A stretch of DNA of 64,000 nucleotides, taken from NCBI GenBank assembly GCA_964035575.1, contig OZ037867.1, positions 496,001 to 560,000 on the forward strand, given 5' to 3'. The stretch is from Rhynchopus sp. YZ270_cl-10. Lineage: Eukaryota; Euglenozoa; Diplonemea; Diplonemida; Diplonemidae. Numbering within the stretch: the stretch's first letter is position 1; every line of letters starts with the position of its first letter. The notes under the pieces were generated by a model. The model searched no databases. It saw only the letters and a list, made by a program, of their open reading frames with translations, and was not told the DNA's origin. Shown here piece by piece: positions 1 to 9,523 of this stretch. The position numbers and the translations under genes were made by a program.

Positions 1-271
1 ATTATTTTTTTGGGCTGACCGAGCCAGCCCCTCGTGGGCGGAATTCTCTTTTGAACCCTGGGTTTGCAGAAAATTTTTTTACACCAGTATTTTAATTATT
101 TTCACAAAAAAACCAAGCCCGGGTACAAACCCGGGCTTCGAATTAATTTTGCTAGCTGGGGAAGCCCGGGATTTTCAACCCTGCCTATTACACCTATTCC
201 ACCCTTACCGCCCCCACATAGTCAATAGTCCTGTCAGGATTACAAGACAAAATCATTCCAACTTTTAAAAC
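1..271. other. AT-rich leader with a GC hairpin, no gene
   Basis: No coding frame is convincing here. At 115-138 there is a perfect 9-bp inverted repeat (AAGCCCGGG and its complement, 6-base loop), and a third copy of the GAAGCCCGGG arm lies at 162-171. The hairpin could be the end of a small element, but no partner end or target duplication was found. Confidence 0.4.
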
Positions 272-484
272 ATGTCTGGCTCTGACTCTCCTGTGATTGT
301 GTCTGCACCGCCTAAACCAGAACCTCAATACGTGGATCTGGATGAGTCTCTGGATGAGTCTCTGGATGTGGATGTGGAGATGGAAGATGAGCCGATCCCT
401 GTCGTTGACCTCGATCACGATGTGATAGAGCCTTTGGAGATCGACAGCGACAACGAGCTCAGTTGTATCCTTGATGCAATTTAG
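272..484 (+). CDS. Small acidic hypothetical protein (70 aa)
   Basis: The frame opens with ATG and encodes 70 residues, very rich in Asp and Glu. It starts with a Ser/Pro segment (MSGSDSPVIVSAPPKPEP) and continues with acidic DESLDES and DVDVEMEDEP stretches, including a short DESL duplication. There is no signal peptide, membrane segment or recognisable domain. Codon composition is more GC-rich than the flanks, which is the main reason to list it. It may be a first exon or an isolated acidic protein; no downstream exon could be assigned. I do not recognise the family. Confidence 0.38.
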   Translation: MSGSDSPVIVSAPPKPEPQYVDLDESLDESLDVDVEMEDEPIPVVDLDHDVIEPLEIDSDNELSCILDAI

Positions 485-869
485 TTTTGCTAATCCTTAC
501 AACTCCCTCTTGATCGTGGTATGCAAAGATCTGAAAAGAAACCAACAGGTACCCACGAACATGTGGCAACAAACACAACCAGCACAACGCAACCGATCTG
601 TACGCAACGAAAGGAACCCAAGCAAGGCTACGAGGTTACCAAACGCAAAAAAGGAACCCAAGCAAGGGAACGAGTGGTTACCAAGCGCAGCCCACCTTCG
701 GTGGGCTGCTCAAACTCGTCCCCATGGGCAAACCCCTTTGTGTCTTTGCGTTACACACAACGCTCTGCACATGCTATGCAGGCGTTAACCACAACGTGTG
801 GTTGCCAAACGCATGCCGTGTATGGCCCACGCATGGTTCTCACACCGCCAACCCACCCTACCACCTTAG
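485..869. other. Gene-free stretch with a direct repeat and a 10-bp-stem hairpin
   Basis: A ~36-bp direct repeat (612-646 and 652-688) shares the core AGGAACCCAAGCAAGG and a following GGTTACCAA. It is followed at 687-709 by a perfect 10-bp-stem hairpin with loop TTC (arm GCAGCCCACC). A 157-codon frame at 521-994 crosses this and the next repeat block but looks fortuitous. Confidence 0.45.
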
Positions 870-2372
870 GGTCACACCTATTATTACAGTTAAACTTAAA
901 ATTTTTTAAACTTTCAAAAGTTAACCCTTTAGACCCCAAGCCGTTTTTTGGACCCACTTTTGAGTTTTGGTTTTTGGGGCTCTCCAACCGGTAAAGGGAC
1001 CCCAGATGCAAATTTTTGATCGTACCTGGCCGCAATTGAAAGATTTTGAACACGGCTTTCAATTCCATTTTTTTAAGTTTTTTTTCGAAAAAAAATGTTA
1101 GCCCCAAAATGAGGTGAGCATAAAATTGACCTTTTGATTTTTTACTCTCTCTACCTGCCGAGACAACCCTAGTAAATTATTGCCGCCCAAAAACTGCTTT
1201 ATTTGAAAGATTCGCCACAAAATCTTTTCAAAGAAAAAAAAAATCGAGCAAAAAGTCCAAGTAGAACCCAACTTAGATGAGTGTAGCTCTGTTAGTAGCA
1301 TGTTTAAAAATCGATTTCCCTAACGATTTACACTGAAACACCACTACACAACGTAAAAGTGCATTTTTTTCACGTTTTTGGGCATCTATAGGCCCGAAAC
1401 ACCCCCAGAATGGGTCAGAACGACCCTGTGTGCCGAAAATTCACAAAAAAAGCACCCTAAAATACGAAAAAATAGTGAAAACCCGGTTTATAGTGTGTTT
1501 TGGGTGGGAATAAGGCAAAGGATAGTCAGAAAAAACAGTGATTTTGGTGGTGGTTCTCACGGACTTCCAAAGTGCACTCAGATGCACAAAAGTTTTCAAT
1601 TCTTGCTTCTTTTGACAGATTTGACATCAAATCTTTCCAAAAATGTGAAAATCTTTTCCCGAAAATGAGTAGAACCCCACCTATCAACCCTCCTAGCCTT
1701 ACGACCTTAGCAACGTTAAAACCCATGATTTTGGTGGTAAAATCTCACCAAAATCCGAGGATATCACAGATGCAATAAAGTTTTCGATTTTTGCGTATTT
1801 TGAAAGATGCGAACGAAATCTTTCCACACAAAAAAAGTGTTTTCACGAAAACGAGTAGAAAATTTTTGATCACATGGAGGCTCTGAAAAGTGACCTTTTT
1901 TCAGTACTTTTTCACGCTCCCCGGCATCCAAGGAAAACCCAGATGCATAAAAGTTTTCTTAGATGGCGTATTTTGAAAGATTGGTGAAAAATCTTTCAAA
2001 ATATAAAAAAATGTTTTTCTGAAAATGAGTAGAACCCCAGTAATAGCCTAGTGGTATTAGGAGGGATATTTCAGGGGGTGTTGGTCAAAAAACATGATTT
2101 TCCGTGGCAGTCCCGCCTTCCCCCCAGCATCCACAGATATACCCGATGCACAAAACTTTTCAATTCTTGCTTCTTTTGAAAGATCGGCGCAAAATCTTTC
2201 AAAATATAAAAAATGTTTTTACGAAAATGAGTAGAACTTTTCCCATTGCTCGTCGGGATTTGCTTGGACATATATGTCCATCTGGGGTCTAAAGGGTTAA
2301 ACTTTAAATAAAAGGCCAAAAACGGTGGACCTATTATTACGGAATAATAGGTCTACTGTAATAATAGGTCTA
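870..2372. repeat. Repeat block with inverted ends and internal ~185-bp tandem units
   Basis: The phrase TTAACCCTTTAGACCCC occurs near the left side (919-936). Its complement, GGGGTCTAAAGGGTTAA, occurs near the right side (2283-2299). Both sides also carry CCTATTATTAC or its complement, so the block may be one element with degenerate inverted ends. Inside, units beginning GATGCA(C/T)AAAAGTTTTC and ending GAAAATGAGTAGAAC recur at about 1580, 1770, 1950 and 2137, a spacing of 179-189 bp. No coding capacity is seen. Confidence 0.5.
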
Positions 2373-2397
2373 CCCCCCCTTTATCATTAAATAAAAT

Positions 2398-2434
2398 CCC
2401 GCTAAAAGTGCCAAATCCTTCGTATACTTTATTT
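2398..2434 (+). repeat. Copy of the dispersed CTAAAAGTGCCAAATCC motif
   Basis: A ~35-bp sequence containing CTAAAAGTGCCAAATCC and CGTATACTTTATTT. It recurs at 51061-51099 (minus), 52703-52740 (plus) and 58647-58681 (plus). The two middle copies lie in opposite arms of the large palindrome, so the motif probably belongs to that element family. Confidence 0.7.
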
Positions 2435-2532
2435 CCCAGGGGAATAAAAGGGTGTATTGTCTTTGAAAGCTGTTGGGTACTTTCTAAAGAGCGAACCATT
2501 GCCAAAAAGAGGATTGAGCTGCTGTGTTGGAA

Positions 2533-2553
2533 TATTAGCCTCTCGTGCTTAGT
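2533..2553 (+). repeat. H1-type short hairpin (GCCTCTCGTGC loop)
   Basis: An ATTAG/CTTAGT stem encloses the CCTCTCGTG loop typical of the H1 hairpin class seen many times further along the window. Confidence 0.5.
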
Positions 2554-3209
2554 CTCCAATAAAAGAGTGTTGTGTTGTGTGCTACTGTATTCGTACAAAA
2601 AAATGTCGACCCGTAAAAATGTTCGACCTTTTCAGTATTTTTTTTTCTGGAAGTTCGACCTTTTTTTTACGATATTTTTTTTTTTCCCGTACGAATACGG
2701 TAATTTAGAGTGGGGTAAGGTCTGAACGAACGCCCACAATGTTGTGTATTTTTTTGTTGTACGTTACTTTGCACAGAAAAAAGGTAGTCAAAATGCGACA
2801 GTGGCATTTCATTGAGTTTCGTACGCTTTTTTTTTGCAAACAACATTCCGCATATGGGAGAAAATTGCACATTTCTATGAAAATCCAAAAGGAAATGTGG
2901 GGTCACCATTGGACCATGGGGGTGGTGGGGAGGGGGGCAAATCATAACGGGGAAGGGGCTGGAGAGGGGGGAAAAATAGATAGAACAATGAATTCATTTG
3001 TCGATGCCATATAGCATCACCTGATTGGGGAAAAAAGAAACAAGCTTTTGTGAGATGCATCTTTTGCCATGTATAACCATTTTTTTCAAACTGTTTATAA
3101 CAGAGGTTTTTGAAGAGAAAAAGTTCTGTAAAATGAGGTCAACGCACTAAGATCACTTCAAAAAAACAAAAACACTGCATTTTTTTTCGTTTTTTGGTAC
3201 TGAGACCTT

Positions 3210-3236
3210 CCACCCGTTTAGCTTTAAACCGGGTGG
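3210..3236 (-). other. Conserved 3' hairpin of gene copy 1
   Basis: A perfect CCACCCG/CGGGTGG stem lies just downstream of the stop codon. The same hairpin follows copies 2, 4 and 6. Copy 2 has a paired C-G to T-A change in the stem, which argues for conserved RNA or DNA structure. It may be a 3' UTR processing or stability element. Confidence 0.65.
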
Positions 3237-3256
3237 AGGGGGAATGTAAACGTTGA

Positions 3257-3676
3257 TCAATGCATCTCATTCGATGGGTAGGCATTTCCGACGGCGCCCT
3301 TCTTCTCACAGCAGCACCCTCCCTGGCAGAGTGCTGTGCAGGAACAGCCGAGACCCTTGCAGCAGCAGCACCACGCGCAGAGGCACGTCAACAGAAGCCC
3401 GATAAGAACACCAACCACAATGAAGGCAATCGTCATCCCAGTGGGTGCGCACGTACCAAAGCCATCCTTCGACGCGAAAGTGTACTTCGCCCATCCTTCT
3501 GCAAACTCCTTCTCCGTTGTGGTGCACTTAAACCATGGACACCTGCACGAGTAAAATCTCCCGTTGTCGGTTACACCACAAGCCGTGTCTGAGGTGATAC
3601 TTTGCGTAACTCCAGCGTCACACCCAAGGGCAGCTGTCACTGCGGCGAAGAAGAGCGCACAACGCAACACAGACAT
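3257..3676 (-). CDS. Small Cys-rich single-pass membrane protein, copy 1 (139 aa)
   Basis: Product of 139 aa. Residues 1-18 form a signal peptide (MSVLRCALFFAAVTAALG). The predicted lumenal or extracellular part has six cysteines at 19, 33, 44, 46, 51 and 76, including a YSCRCPWFKCTTT block. A membrane segment spans about 81-102 and is followed by a cytosolic tail dominated by cysteines (CCCCKG, GGCCCEKK), a likely multi-palmitoylation site. The start was chosen at the Met shared by all family members; the frame runs open further upstream but that part is not conserved. The function is unknown and a surface role is inferred. It belongs to a six-gene minus-strand family with a shared 5' leader and 3' hairpin. 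I do not recognise the family outside this window. Confidence 0.85.
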   Translation of the reverse strand: MSVLRCALFFAAVTAALGCDAGVTQSITSDTACGVTDNGRFYSCRCPWFKCTTTEKEFAEGWAKYTFASKDGFGTCAPTGMTIAFIVVGVLIGLLLTCLCAWCCCCKGLGCSCTALCQGGCCCEKKGAVGNAYPSNEMH

Positions 3677-3722
3677 TGTATAGTTTTTTGTTTTGTTTTG
3701 TATCGAAATAGAAATTTCCTGT
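3677..3722 (-). promoter_or_regulatory. Conserved 5' leader of gene copy 1
   Basis: Immediately before the ATG, read on the minus strand, is TTCGATACAAAAC, an A-rich tract and AACTATAC. The same arrangement precedes copies 2, 4, 6 and 7 but not copy 3. It is probably the 5' UTR or core promoter of the family. Its conservation may also only reflect recent duplication. Confidence 0.5.
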
Positions 3723-4370
3723 GAAGGTAAGGTGGGGAGTGAATATGGCGGGTCAGAGCAAAACATTCATGATTCATTCAACAGTCAAACCTTTTTTTTT
3801 TCCTTTGAAAATCTGTTTGGTTTACTGTAAGACTAGCATAACAGACAGGCTTCTTTCACTACCCAGAAAAAGCATGTCCTTAAATCGGGGGAAAATCAGG
3901 GATTTTTCAAATCGCGCTGCACAACTGGAGAATAAAAATACAAAGAAAAGGAAAATAACAAAATAAACAGTAAGCACAACATGAGTATCCCAAAGTAGAA
4001 CACAGACAGCAAAAGAACAGACAGCAAAAGGAAAGGGGGTTATTTTTTTTTTTTTTTGATCAAATAGAAGCAAATCAAAAGGAAAGGGGTATTGTAACTG
4101 GAATCATAATTGAGCGGTAGTCGAAATAAAGACTGTTTAACTTTCCTTGAGGAGAAATTGTGGTTGTGTTGCAGAGTATGGCTTTTGGACCCTGGCTTGC
4201 CTCTCAGCAACCGGCACGATTGGATGAACCGATTTTTTCGAGAATAAAAAAGACAAAAATGAACAACGCGTAAAGTGGGAAGGGTTTCCAAATAATAAAT
4301 TAAAGTGCCCCCTCTTTTGATGTTTTTTTTTTTTTTTTGCTTTTTTCCGTGTTTCTTAAGGAACCCTTAA

Positions 4371-4511
4371 GGAATTACCGGTAATTCGGGTTACCGGTAA
4401 CTTATTTACCTCTCAGGGGTGATCCATCAAATGTGTACTCGGTCTTTTTGCTCGATTTTTGTTTTAATGAATTCAGAAACTTTACTTTGGATTCATTAAA
4501 ACAAAAATCGA
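4371..4511. repeat. Cluster of perfect palindromes and a 21-bp-stem hairpin
   Basis: GAATTACCGGTAATTC (4371-4386) and GTTACCGGTAAC (4390-4401) are perfect palindromes; ATTACCGGTAAT recurs at 5808-5819. At 4452-4472 and 4491-4511 there is a perfect 21-bp inverted repeat with an 18-base loop. The cluster lies between the two tandem units and may mark an inserted miniature element. Confidence 0.6.
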
Positions 4512-5056
4512 ACAGAACGTCCTAGCACATATTTGATAATATCCAAATAGTTGCTGAGGTTACCTTTCAGGTGGGGGGGTTTATGGACCGTGCTATATAT
4601 TTCTTTGTCGTACGTTGATTTGCACAGAAAAAAAGGTAGTCAAAATGCGACAGTGGCATTTCATTGAGTTTCGTACGCTTTTTTTTCGCAAACAACATTC
4701 CGCATATGGGAGAAAATTGCACATTTCTATGAAAATCCAAAAGGAAATGTGGGGTCACCACTGGACCATGGGGGTGGTGGGGAGGGGGCAAATCATAACG
4801 GGGAAGGGGCCGGAGAGGGGGAAAAAATAGATAGAACAATGAATTCATCTGTCGATGCCATATAGCATCTGATTGGGGAAAAAAGAAACAAGCTTTTGTG
4901 AGATGCATCTTTTGCCATGTATAACCATTTTTTCAAACTGTTTATAACAGAGGTTTTTGAAGAGAAAAAGTTCTGTAAAATGAGGTCAACTCACTAAGAT
5001 CACTTCGAAAAAAAAAAAAAAACGCTGCATTTTATCGTTTTTTGGTACTGAGACCT

Positions 5057-5086
5057 TTCACCCGTTTGGCTTTAAACCGGGTGAAG
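5057..5086 (-). other. Conserved 3' hairpin of gene copy 2, with covarying pair
   Basis: The stem is TTCACCCG/CGGGTGAA. Compared with copy 1, one C-G pair has become T-A on both sides, so pairing is preserved. Confidence 0.65.
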
Positions 5087-5104
5087 GGGGGATGTAAACG
5101 TTGA

Positions 5105-5593
5105 TCAATTCACAACGATCATATCCTGTTTGAGGTAGGCAGGACCTGCGGGGGCATGCGATGGGTAGGCAGGACCTGCGTGGGTGTTCAATGGGTAGGC
5201 AGCACCGACGGGGGCCGGCTTCTCACAGCAGCACCCTCCCTGGCAGAGCGGTGTGCAGGAACAGCCGAGACCCTTGCAGCAGCAGCACCACGCGCAGAGG
5301 CACGTCAACAGAATCCCGATAAGCACAGCAACCACAATGAAGGCAATCGTCATCCCAGTGGGTGCGCACGTACCAAAGCCATCCTTCGACGCGAAAGTGT
5401 ACTTCGCCCATCCTTCGACGAACTCCTCCGGTGTTGTGGTGCACTTAAACCATGGACACCTGCACGAGTAAAATCTCCCGTCGTCGGTTACACCACAAGC
5501 CGTGTCTGAGGTGATACTTTGCGTAACTCCAGCGTCACACCCAAGGGCAGCTGTCACTGCGGCGAAGAAGAGCGCACAACGCAACACAGACAT
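5105..5593 (-). CDS. Small Cys-rich single-pass membrane protein, copy 2 (162 aa)
   Basis: Family member with the same signal peptide, six-cysteine outer part (YSCRCPWFKC), membrane segment (TGMTIAFIVVAVLIGILL) and CCCCKGLGCSC tail as copy 1. It differs in having a longer C-terminus in which a Pro/Ala/Tyr motif (AGPAYP-like) is repeated three times. In the DNA this is an expansion of a ~27-30-bp unit containing GGGTAGGCAGGACCTGCG. The start is the Met of the conserved MSVLRC. It is flanked by the conserved leader and 3' hairpin. The function is unknown. The tail repeats show active length change at the C-terminus. Confidence 0.85.
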   Translation of the reverse strand: MSVLRCALFFAAVTAALGCDAGVTQSITSDTACGVTDDGRFYSCRCPWFKCTTTPEEFVEGWAKYTFASKDGFGTCAPTGMTIAFIVVAVLIGILLTCLCAWCCCCKGLGCSCTPLCQGGCCCEKPAPVGAAYPLNTHAGPAYPSHAPAGPAYLKQDMIVVN

Positions 5594-5642
5594 TGTATAG
5601 TTTTTTTTTTTGTTTTGTATCGAAATAGAAATTTCCTGTGAA
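5594..5642 (-). promoter_or_regulatory. Conserved 5' leader of gene copy 2
   Basis: Same TTCGATACAAAAC and ACTATAC arrangement before the ATG as in copies 1, 4, 6 and 7. Confidence 0.5.
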
Positions 5643-6291
5643 GGTAAGGTGGGGAGTGGATATGGAGGGGGGGTCAGAGCAAAACACCCATGATTCATTC
5701 AACAGTCAAACCTTTTTTTTTCCTTTGAAAATCTGTTTGGATTACTGTAAGACTGTCATAACAGACAGGCTTCTTTCACTTTCCAGAAGAAGAAAAAAAA
5801 CTTGTATTACCGGTAATCCTGAACGCTTTCCGCTCTGAGAGCCCCGGGTGCCTCTGCTTAGTGGTACCGGACCCCTTCGAGCGTAAAGGCGGGTTTATGA
5901 CTACCGGTCATAGCTATTCCTGTTTTCTATGATTTGTGTATTTATTAGTGTTTTTTGTAGGCTAAAATCGGCGTGTGATTTAGCTTTCAAAAAAAAACAA
6001 ACAGACATTTTTTTTATACACAGTATCAGCAGAGAAAGAGACTTCACTAAAAAAGAAAAATTCAATTTTTGAAATACAAAGCCCTCTGGTGACACTGTAC
6101 CAAAAAAAATCCTCGCAAAAAGGAAAGGGGTATTGTAACTGGAATCATAATTGAGCGGTAGTCGAAATAAAGACAATGTTTGACTTTCCTTGAGGAGAAA
6201 TTGTGGCTGTGTTTGCAGATTCTGGCTTTTTTTAAGTATTAGACACACACCCTCTTGCGATGGTGTATGCCTAATACTTTGTACTCCCTTT

Positions 6292-6355
6292 TTTTTTTTT
6301 TTTGAAAAATTGTTGGAATAGTGTAGTTGCCACCTGCCGGCAAGCTCCCACTGTC
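6292..6355 (-). repeat. A-tailed mini-hairpin repeat, short type
   Basis: On the plus strand: a T tract, GAAAAATTGTTGGAATAG, TGTAGTTGCC and a complementary GGCAAGCTCCCACT. Read on the minus strand it is a hairpin ending in an A tail. It is paired with a second copy 30 bp on. Confidence 0.65.
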
Positions 6356-6385
6356 AATTTTTTTTTTTTTTTTTTTTTTTTTTGC

Positions 6386-6430
6386 CTTTTTTTTTTTTGA
6401 AAACTTGGTTGCATTAGTGTAGCCACCCCC
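6386..6430 (-). repeat. A-tailed mini-hairpin repeat, ACACCC-type, partial
   Basis: A T tract followed by GAAAACTTGGTTGCATTAG and TGTAGCCACCC. The second arm of the hairpin is not clear. Confidence 0.5.
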
Positions 6431-6841
6431 CGACACAACACAACAACCATCAGAGGAAGGGAATAGAGTGAGGGGAAGAGGGTTGCGCGACAAAAGATTA
6501 AATCAATAATGCCTTTTTTAAAAAAAAATTTGAAAAAAAAAGAGTTTTTACTCATTCCTGACCTCTAATATAATAGGCATACATGAAATTCGTATTATAT
6601 ACGAACCACCATGTACAAAAAAGGATATGCCCCATTATTTTTCTATGTGAAGGCCTCGTTTCATAAATGCATGCGATTAGAGTGACCTTTTTTTTGTTTC
6701 TCGCAAAATGCATCTGACCTGTGCCTTCTGTTCATAGAAAAATCATTCAACTGTATCCTTTAACAGAGAGGGGAAGAATAAGCAAAACACACAAAAAAAA
6801 AAACAAACACAACACGCTTGGGAGAGGGAGATGAGTATGGC

Positions 6842-6920
6842 CCTTTTTTTTTGATAAATTGTTTGGAGTAGTGTAGGTTGCCTCGGGTTGTGTTGCCACA
6901 GTTGTGCAAATCTCCACTGT
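6842..6920 (-). repeat. A-tailed mini-hairpin repeat, long type
   Basis: A T tract, GATAAATTGTTTGGAGTAG, TGTAGGTTGCC, an inner TGTTGCCACAG section and the closing CAAATCTCCACTG. Confidence 0.7.
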
Positions 6921-7389
6921 TTTTTGTAGTTTTTTTTGACAATCACCCGGTCCGAGGATAGGGTTTTTGTACAAGGTCCACATTTGTTTTTTTTGTAGCT
7001 CACCTCTTGCTTTATGTGGATAGCAAAACAGCCCATCCCCGCGTTCGTGTGAGGAACCCGGTTAATGTTGCTGTCATAGGGGTGGTGGTTGCATTGTACA
7101 CAAAAAATTGTGGATCGCAGCCCAGCTAAACAAAAACAATATTTTTTTTTCAGATTCATATTTTTTTTTCAATTCAAGACAGATAGCTTTAGGGGGGAAA
7201 CCCCCCCCTTTCGGCAATAGAAAATTTTTTAGAGATGAACACACCTTTGCTAGGTGCGCCCATGCTAACAAAAAGAAGGGTAAATAAGATGAAAAGGATA
7301 TCGGGACCTGAAGGTACGAACACCTTTAAAACAAACAAAACAAACAGATGGTTCCAAATGGGTAGTTCCCATATTGAAAGAGAAAAGTG
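6921..7389. other. AT-rich spacer, no gene
   Basis: Homopolymer tracts and short frames only. The segment 7344-7385 (CAGATGG, CAAATGGG, GTTCCCAT) also occurs at 15857-15895, next to gene copy 7, so this is duplicated downstream flank of the membrane-protein genes. Confidence 0.5.
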
Positions 7390-7390
7390 T

Positions 7391-7475
7391 TTTTTTTTTT
7401 TTCTTTGATAAATTGTTGGAGTAGTGTAGTTGCCTCGGTTGTGTTGCCACAGTTTGTGCAAATCTCCACTGTATC
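7391..7475 (-). repeat. A-tailed mini-hairpin repeat, long type, inserted in a duplicated flank
   Basis: A long-type copy lies between GTTCCCAT-containing flank and gene copy 3. The same flank at 15870-15912 lacks it, so this copy looks like an insertion of ~85 bp. Confidence 0.75.
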
Positions 7476-7487
7476 TTTTTCGGCAGC

Positions 7488-7910
7488 TTAGTAGGCCGGT
7501 GCTACAGTGGTGTACGTTGTGCGTTCTGTTTTGTCACAGCAGCATCCTCCTGCAAAGAGCGCTGTGCAGGTGCACCCGATACCCTTGCAGCAGCAGCACC
7601 ACGCGCAGACGAGGACAAGCAGGATAGTCACCAGCACAGAAATAACAATGAACGCAACCGTGAACCCAGTCGTCTTGCATGATCCAAAGCTCTTCGAGGT
7701 TCCCGCGCTGATCTTCGCAAGCCCTTCGATGAACTCCTCTTGCGTCGTCGTGCACTCCGACCACGGGCACGTACACTTAAAGGCAGTCAAGTCATCAACA
7801 CCACAAGCATCAGATTTCAGTGCAATAGGACCATCAACGTGAACAGAGTCGTCACATCCAAAGACAGACGACACTGCAACAAAGAACAGCACGCATTTCA
7901 AGACAGACAT
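7488..7910 (-). CDS. Small Cys-rich single-pass membrane protein, copy 3, divergent (140 aa)
   Basis: The most divergent member. The signal peptide is MSVLKCVLFFVAVSSVFG. The outer part holds ACGVDDLTAFKCTCPWSECTTT. The membrane segment is TGFTVAFIVISVLVTILLVL. The tail is CCCCKGIGC, then CTALFAGGCCCDKTERT and a terminal TTVAPAY instead of the NEMH ending of the others. It lacks the conserved leader and the 3' hairpin, so it represents a second subfamily. Its C-terminal coding region is nearly identical to that of copy 7. The function is unknown; a surface protein is inferred from topology. Confidence 0.85.
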   Translation of the reverse strand: MSVLKCVLFFVAVSSVFGCDDSVHVDGPIALKSDACGVDDLTAFKCTCPWSECTTTQEEFIEGLAKISAGTSKSFGSCKTTGFTVAFIVISVLVTILLVLVCAWCCCCKGIGCTCTALFAGGCCCDKTERTTYTTVAPAY

Positions 7911-8393
7911 TTCTTAGAATAGGTTTTGTGGGAAGAAGGTGAAAAGATGTTCCTGTGGTTGGGAGGTTGTGAAAAAGGGAAGAGAACACACTGCAGAGAG
8001 CAAGCTCTCATCTTCCGTCGACACTAATGCAGCAGAGCTTGCAAAAGAAACGGAAGGTCACACTCAGCCTCAGGTGCTTAACCACTTCATAACAGTTTCG
8101 AGCTCGAGGGGGAAACCTTCTTACAGTAATGAAGACAACATGGGGAAATGGGTAGTATGAAGTTTTTGATGTTTTTTGCTTTGTGCTCTTGTTTTGCTTT
8201 TGTTTTTTTGTTTTTTTTGCTTTTTTTGCAGGGAATACACACGGGTAACATTCTTACATATTTGCATCGATACACCACCCACTGAGGGGTAGGGTCATGT
8301 ACTCATATATTGCCCGAAGGCTGTTGCACTGAACAATGTAGATGGTCTTCTTCCCATTTATGGTCAGAGGAAGTGCTCCACTGTTAGCCATAT
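7911..8393. other. Spacer upstream of copy 3, no gene
   Basis: Moderate GC content near the gene, then T-rich. Only short chance frames. AAGAAACGGAAGG and TCAGGTGCTTAACC are not attributable to a known feature. Confidence 0.4.
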
Positions 8394-8453
8394 TCTTTTT
8401 TTCTTGAAAATTGTTGGAATAGTGTAGTTGCCACGTGTGCAAGCTCCACTGTC
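8394..8453 (-). repeat. A-tailed mini-hairpin repeat, short type
   Basis: Clear short-type copy: GAAAATTGTTGGAATAG, TGTAGTTGCC, GCAAGCTCCACTGTC. The two arms pair with one mismatch. Confidence 0.7.
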
Positions 8454-8611
8454 TGTTCTTTTTGTTCTGGACAATACCCCCCACCGAAGCAAGTTCTGTA
8501 TAAACAACGTCGCCCGAAGGCTAATTACATTCGAAGGTAAAAGAATGCAGATTGTAATCTCCAATATGAAAATTCTTAATACTTTTTGTGATATGTTCTT
8601 GGAGCCCTGAA

Positions 8612-8878
8612 ATGGGAAATTACGTTCTGCACCATTCTAAAGGGTGCAAAAATCTGCTGAAAAAGATCTGGTTCAGCGACCAGGTTTCTTCAGGCATTAT
8701 CAGAGCTCCGCACTTTGGAGTGAAAAAAGAGGATGAATTAATATTTTTCCGACTCGGGGGCAGGGGGAGCAACAGTTCCTCCTTCAAGGAAGGCGGTGGG
8801 TCGTCAGGTTTCTTGGACGCCACGAGACAAACTCTATTTACTTTGTGGTTGATTCATGTATTGCAGAAACTCGAATGA
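8612..8878 (+). CDS. Uncertain 88-codon ORF
   Basis: An ATG-started frame beginning MGNYVLHHSKGC, in a locally GC-richer stretch. No domain, signal or membrane segment is seen, and the opposite strand is open too. It is listed only because composition differs from the flanks; it may be a chance ORF. Confidence 0.15.
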   Translation: MGNYVLHHSKGCKNLLKKIWFSDQVSSGIIRAPHFGVKKEDELIFFRLGGRGSNSSSFKEGGGSSGFLDATRQTLFTLWLIHVLQKLE

Positions 8879-8959
8879 GTACTCAGTTCAAGTTCAGTGT
8901 ATCATGTTTCAGGGTTTTTTTATTATTTATTTATTTTTGTCGTGTTGACGATCGCTGTG

Positions 8960-9165
8960 TTGGTCGGGGAGGGGGAAATTGTGAAAAGGGCTAGAGAGGG
9001 GAGAAAAATGCGATGTCACACGTATGGTGCTATACGGGGGGGTTTCACAACTATTCACAACTTTTCGTGCCCACATAAGTCAAGCAAAGCTGTGAAAAGT
9101 TGTGAAAAATTGTGAACGGGATTGAAATTTTGTGAAACAGCATGTCATACAGCATCATTTTTTGG
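8960..9165. repeat. Diverged fragment of the gene cassette flank
   Basis: Contains the GAGGGGGAAA, GGCTAGAGAGGGG and CATACAGCATCA landmarks seen at 2925-3015, 4785-4870 and 15340-15420, in the same order. It also contains small GTTGTGAAAA repeats and a CACAACTTTTC/GAAAAGTTGTG inverted pair. Confidence 0.5.
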
Positions 9166-9317
9166 GTATTTTGACGAAACAGAGCCTCAAAAAAAAATCA
9201 CCAAACCTACCCCTTGGGTGGGGGGTGCGGGAGGGTGGGGTGACCAAGCAATCTTAAAAATCTGAAGACAGAAGTTAAGTTTATAGCCATTTCCAAACTG
9301 TAAAAAAAAAAAGAAAA

Positions 9318-9360
9318 GTTGAGAGTGCAAACCGCCTCACCGTTCGGCGGACGTAGGCAC
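9318..9360 (+). repeat. H3-type hairpin (GCCTCACCGTTC core)
   Basis: GTTGAGAGTGCAAAC, GCCTCACCGTTC, CGGCGGACG and TAGGCAC, with inner CCG/CGG and outer GTGC/GCAC pairing. Other copies are near 15693, 21901, 23943 and 47824. Confidence 0.65.
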
Positions 9361-9475
9361 TGAATAATTGAACGAAAAGAAAAAGTCCTGCAAAATGAGC
9401 AACGCACTAAAATCACTTCAAAAAAACAACATGAGGGTTCTTTTTTTAGTATCGTTTTTTATACACTGAGACCTT

Positions 9476-9503
9476 CCATCCTGTTCAGCTTTAAACCGGG
9501 TGG
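9476..9503 (-). other. Conserved 3' hairpin of gene copy 4
   Basis: The stem CCATCC/GGGTGG is preserved with one T-G wobble pair relative to copy 1. Confidence 0.55.
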
Positions 9504-9523
9504 AGGGAGGATGTAAACGTTGA

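Larger units (their letters stand above)
2719..4200. repeat. Segmental duplication, unit 1 (carries gene copy 1)
   Basis: This segment and 4592-6235 are long direct repeats of each other. Matching landmarks in order are a GCGACAGTGGCATTTCATTG segment, a GGGGAAGGGGC segment, the downstream hairpin, the small membrane-protein gene, its 5' leader, and a tail containing GGAATCATAATTGAGCGG. Small insertions and deletions, mostly in homopolymers, separate the units. It shows that the gene cluster grew by tandem duplication of whole cassettes. Confidence 0.85.
4592..6235. repeat. Segmental duplication, unit 2 (carries gene copy 2)
   Basis: Direct repeat of 2719-4200, with the same order of landmarks. 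It contains gene copy 2. About 170 bases at the far end are not shared with unit 1. Confidence 0.85.

Noticed and set aside
521-994. 157-codon frame after the acidic ORF
   Set aside because: Crosses direct repeats and a poly-A/T block; composition not protein-like at the end.
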